From the NCBI RefSeq assembly GCF_040881935.1, contig NZ_JBBECH010000011.1, positions 1 through 6,998 of the forward strand: a stretch of 6,998 nt of DNA. Reading direction: 5' to 3'. Below the pieces are notes generated by a model, which was not told where the DNA came from, searched no databases, and saw nothing but the letters and a program-made list of their open reading frames with translations. Each line of letters opens with the position of its first letter. Position 1 is the first letter of the stretch. This DNA is from Saccharospirillum sp040881935. GTDB taxonomy: Bacteria; Pseudomonadota; Gammaproteobacteria; Pseudomonadales; Natronospirillaceae. Below, piece by piece: positions 6,075-6,998 of the stretch. A program made the position numbers and the translations under genes.

Positions 6075-6096
6075 GTAAATGAATAGTGAATGAATT
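6075..6096 (-). promoter_or_regulatory. Operator copy 3, between the reductase gene and gntR
   Basis: The plus strand reads GTAAATGAATA followed by GTGAATGAATT. It differs from copy 2 at one position and from copy 1 at two. Relative to the reductase gene it takes the same orientation and spacing that copies 1 and 2 take to their genes. Relative to gntR it lies at the expected transcription start and ends 21 nt before the ATG. One site could therefore serve the reductase promoter and repress gntR. Confidence 0.7.
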
Positions 6097-6117
6097 TCAC
6101 TGATCAGGGTAATAACA

Positions 6118-6870
6118 ATGACCACAACAACCCCGAAAATGTCAGGCAGTGCATCGTCCGGTAAAAAGCAGACCAAACGCCTGCCATTGTATATTCAGAT
6201 CAGCGAATTGCTGCACCGCGAAATCGCCGCCGGCCACTATCAGATTGGCGAACGCCTGCCGATTGAGGCCGATCTCGCAACCCAGTTGGGGGTGGCCATT
6301 GGAACCCTGCGAAAAGCCCTTTCCAAGCTCGAAGGCGATGGCATGCTCGAACGACGCCAGGGTTCCGGAACCTATGTTAAAGCCACCCTGAACAATCGGG
6401 CGGTCTATCAACTGTTCCGGCTTGAACTGCTGGAAGGCGGCGGTATGCCCAATGCCGATACGCTCAGCGTAACGGCGGCTAAAAATGCTTATGTAGCCGA
6501 TCATCTGGGTTTAGATAGTAGCACACCGCTCTGGTGCATCCGCCGGCTTCGTTACCTGAACCAGACTCCAGCAGCGGCGGAGGAAATCTGGCTGGATCAG
6601 AAGCATGATCCTTCGTTAAGTGCGGATAGCCTGCTGGAGAGTCTGTACAAACATTATCGGGATCATTTCGATTTCTGGATCACTCACATTGAAGACCGCA
6701 TCAGTTGCACCGGCGCACCGGATTGGGTGGCCGACCTGCTCGGCAAAGCGCCCGGTACGATGCTGGGTTTTGTTGAACGGCTGAGCTGGTCGAGCAACGA
6801 TCGGGTTGAAGAATTTTCCTACACCTGGTTCGACCCGGCCGTGGCTCGTTATATATCACGACTGTCCTGA
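6118..6870 (+). CDS. GntR-family transcriptional regulator with UTRA domain (HutC subfamily)
   Basis: This 250-residue DNA-binding protein joins an N-terminal winged helix-turn-helix to a C-terminal effector domain. Residues 23-87 carry the GntR pattern: PLYIQISELLHREIAAGHY, then GERLPIEADLATQLGV, a recognition helix near GTLRKALSKLEGDGML, and the wing RRQGSGTYV. Residues about 95-245 fit a UTRA domain, with LWCIRRLRYLNQTP (138-151), AEEIWLD (154-160), and the closing EEFSYTWFDPAVARYI. UTRA domains bind small molecules such as amino acids, sugars, phosphonates or pathway intermediates. The first 20 residues are polar and probably flexible. The ATG has a modest AGGG 8 nt upstream. It is divergent from the reductase, and a 22-bp repeated site overlaps its promoter. 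It is thus the best candidate regulator of the TRAP, dioxygenase and reductase genes. Family call is firm; effector and activator or repressor role are inferred. Confidence 0.94.
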   Translation: MTTTTPKMSGSASSGKKQTKRLPLYIQISELLHREIAAGHYQIGERLPIEADLATQLGVAIGTLRKALSKLEGDGMLERRQGSGTYVKATLNNRAVYQLFRLELLEGGGMPNADTLSVTAAKNAYVADHLGLDSSTPLWCIRRLRYLNQTPAAAEEIWLDQKHDPSLSADSLLESLYKHYRDHFDFWITHIEDRISCTGAPDWVADLLGKAPGTMLGFVERLSWSSNDRVEEFSYTWFDPAVARYISRLS

Positions 6871-6915
6871 TCCTAGCCTCACGTTTTGGTGCCGGGCATT
6901 GGCAATCCCATGAGT

Positions 6916-6998
6916 CCGTACCAGGCACCGGGTGCACCTATCCGGGGTCGGCGTAGATCCGTCCATGGAGCCTAGACCGCAGCATCCATGCTGCGGAC
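6916..6998 (-). repeat. Nested-hairpin intergenic repeat, copy 2 (cut by window edge)
   Basis: Read on the minus strand, this matches copy 1 from 4912 to 4994: 52 of 55 positions in the core (6998-6944) and about 19 of 28 in the following arm. The apical hairpin is CCGCAGCAT/ATGCTGCGG around two bases (6977-6996), fully paired where copy 1 has a mismatch. The partner of the outer arm should lie just right of the window. It sits downstream of gntR. Confidence 0.75.

Noticed and set aside
5381..6082. Plus-strand open frame of 233 codons over the reductase gene
   Set aside because: It is antisense to a complete YdhF-like reductase and has low-complexity Gly/Val-rich composition typical of a mirror frame. 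It also runs into the gntR promoter region.
6889..6929. GGTGCC/GGCACC inverted repeat after gntR as its terminator
   Set aside because: The stem is 6 bp with a long interior and no T run on either strand.
1..6998. CRISPR arrays, tRNA genes, transposases, toxin-antitoxin or phage genes
   Set aside because: No direct-repeat array, cloverleaf or diagnostic protein motif for any of these was seen on either strand.

Overview
The window looks like part of a bacterial chromosome of moderate GC content, most likely from a marine-type gammaproteobacterium. This rests on the TRAP transporter, a close E. coli YdhF-like reductase and a HutC-type GntR regulator. The genus cannot be fixed from sequence alone. 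No tRNA, rRNA, CRISPR array, transposase or phage gene was seen.

Layout, left to right. Positions 1-197 carry the end of a plus-strand gene that resembles the C-terminus of a LysR-family regulator. It converges on a minus-strand TRAP transporter operon read dctQ, dctM, dctP (3394 down to 347), which ends at a terminator at 196-229. A divergent promoter region (about 3395-3655) separates the operon from a plus-strand TauD/TfdA-type Fe(II)/2-oxoglutarate dioxygenase (3656-4636). A gene-free stretch (4637-5080) follows, with a large nested-hairpin repeat and a bidirectional terminator. A minus-strand aldo/keto reductase of the YdhF type (5081-5986) is divergent from a plus-strand GntR/UTRA regulator (6118-6870). 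The right edge holds a second, inverted copy of the hairpin repeat.

The main result is a regulatory one. A 22-bp sequence occurs three times with one or two mismatches: upstream of dctQ, upstream of the dioxygenase, and between the reductase and gntR. In each case it faces the outward gene in the same orientation and lies exactly 15 nt from a TGYTARNGT element that resembles an extended -10. This ties the transporter, dioxygenase and reductase into one apparent local regulon, and the GntR/UTRA protein is the obvious candidate regulator. The third copy also covers the expected transcription start of gntR, suggesting autoregulation.

The working model is inference: a small, probably carboxylate-bearing compound is imported by the TRAP system and hydroxylated by the dioxygenase. 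A resulting carbonyl product is reduced by the aldo/keto reductase, and the GntR/UTRA protein senses the compound or an intermediate. The substrate cannot be read from the sequence.
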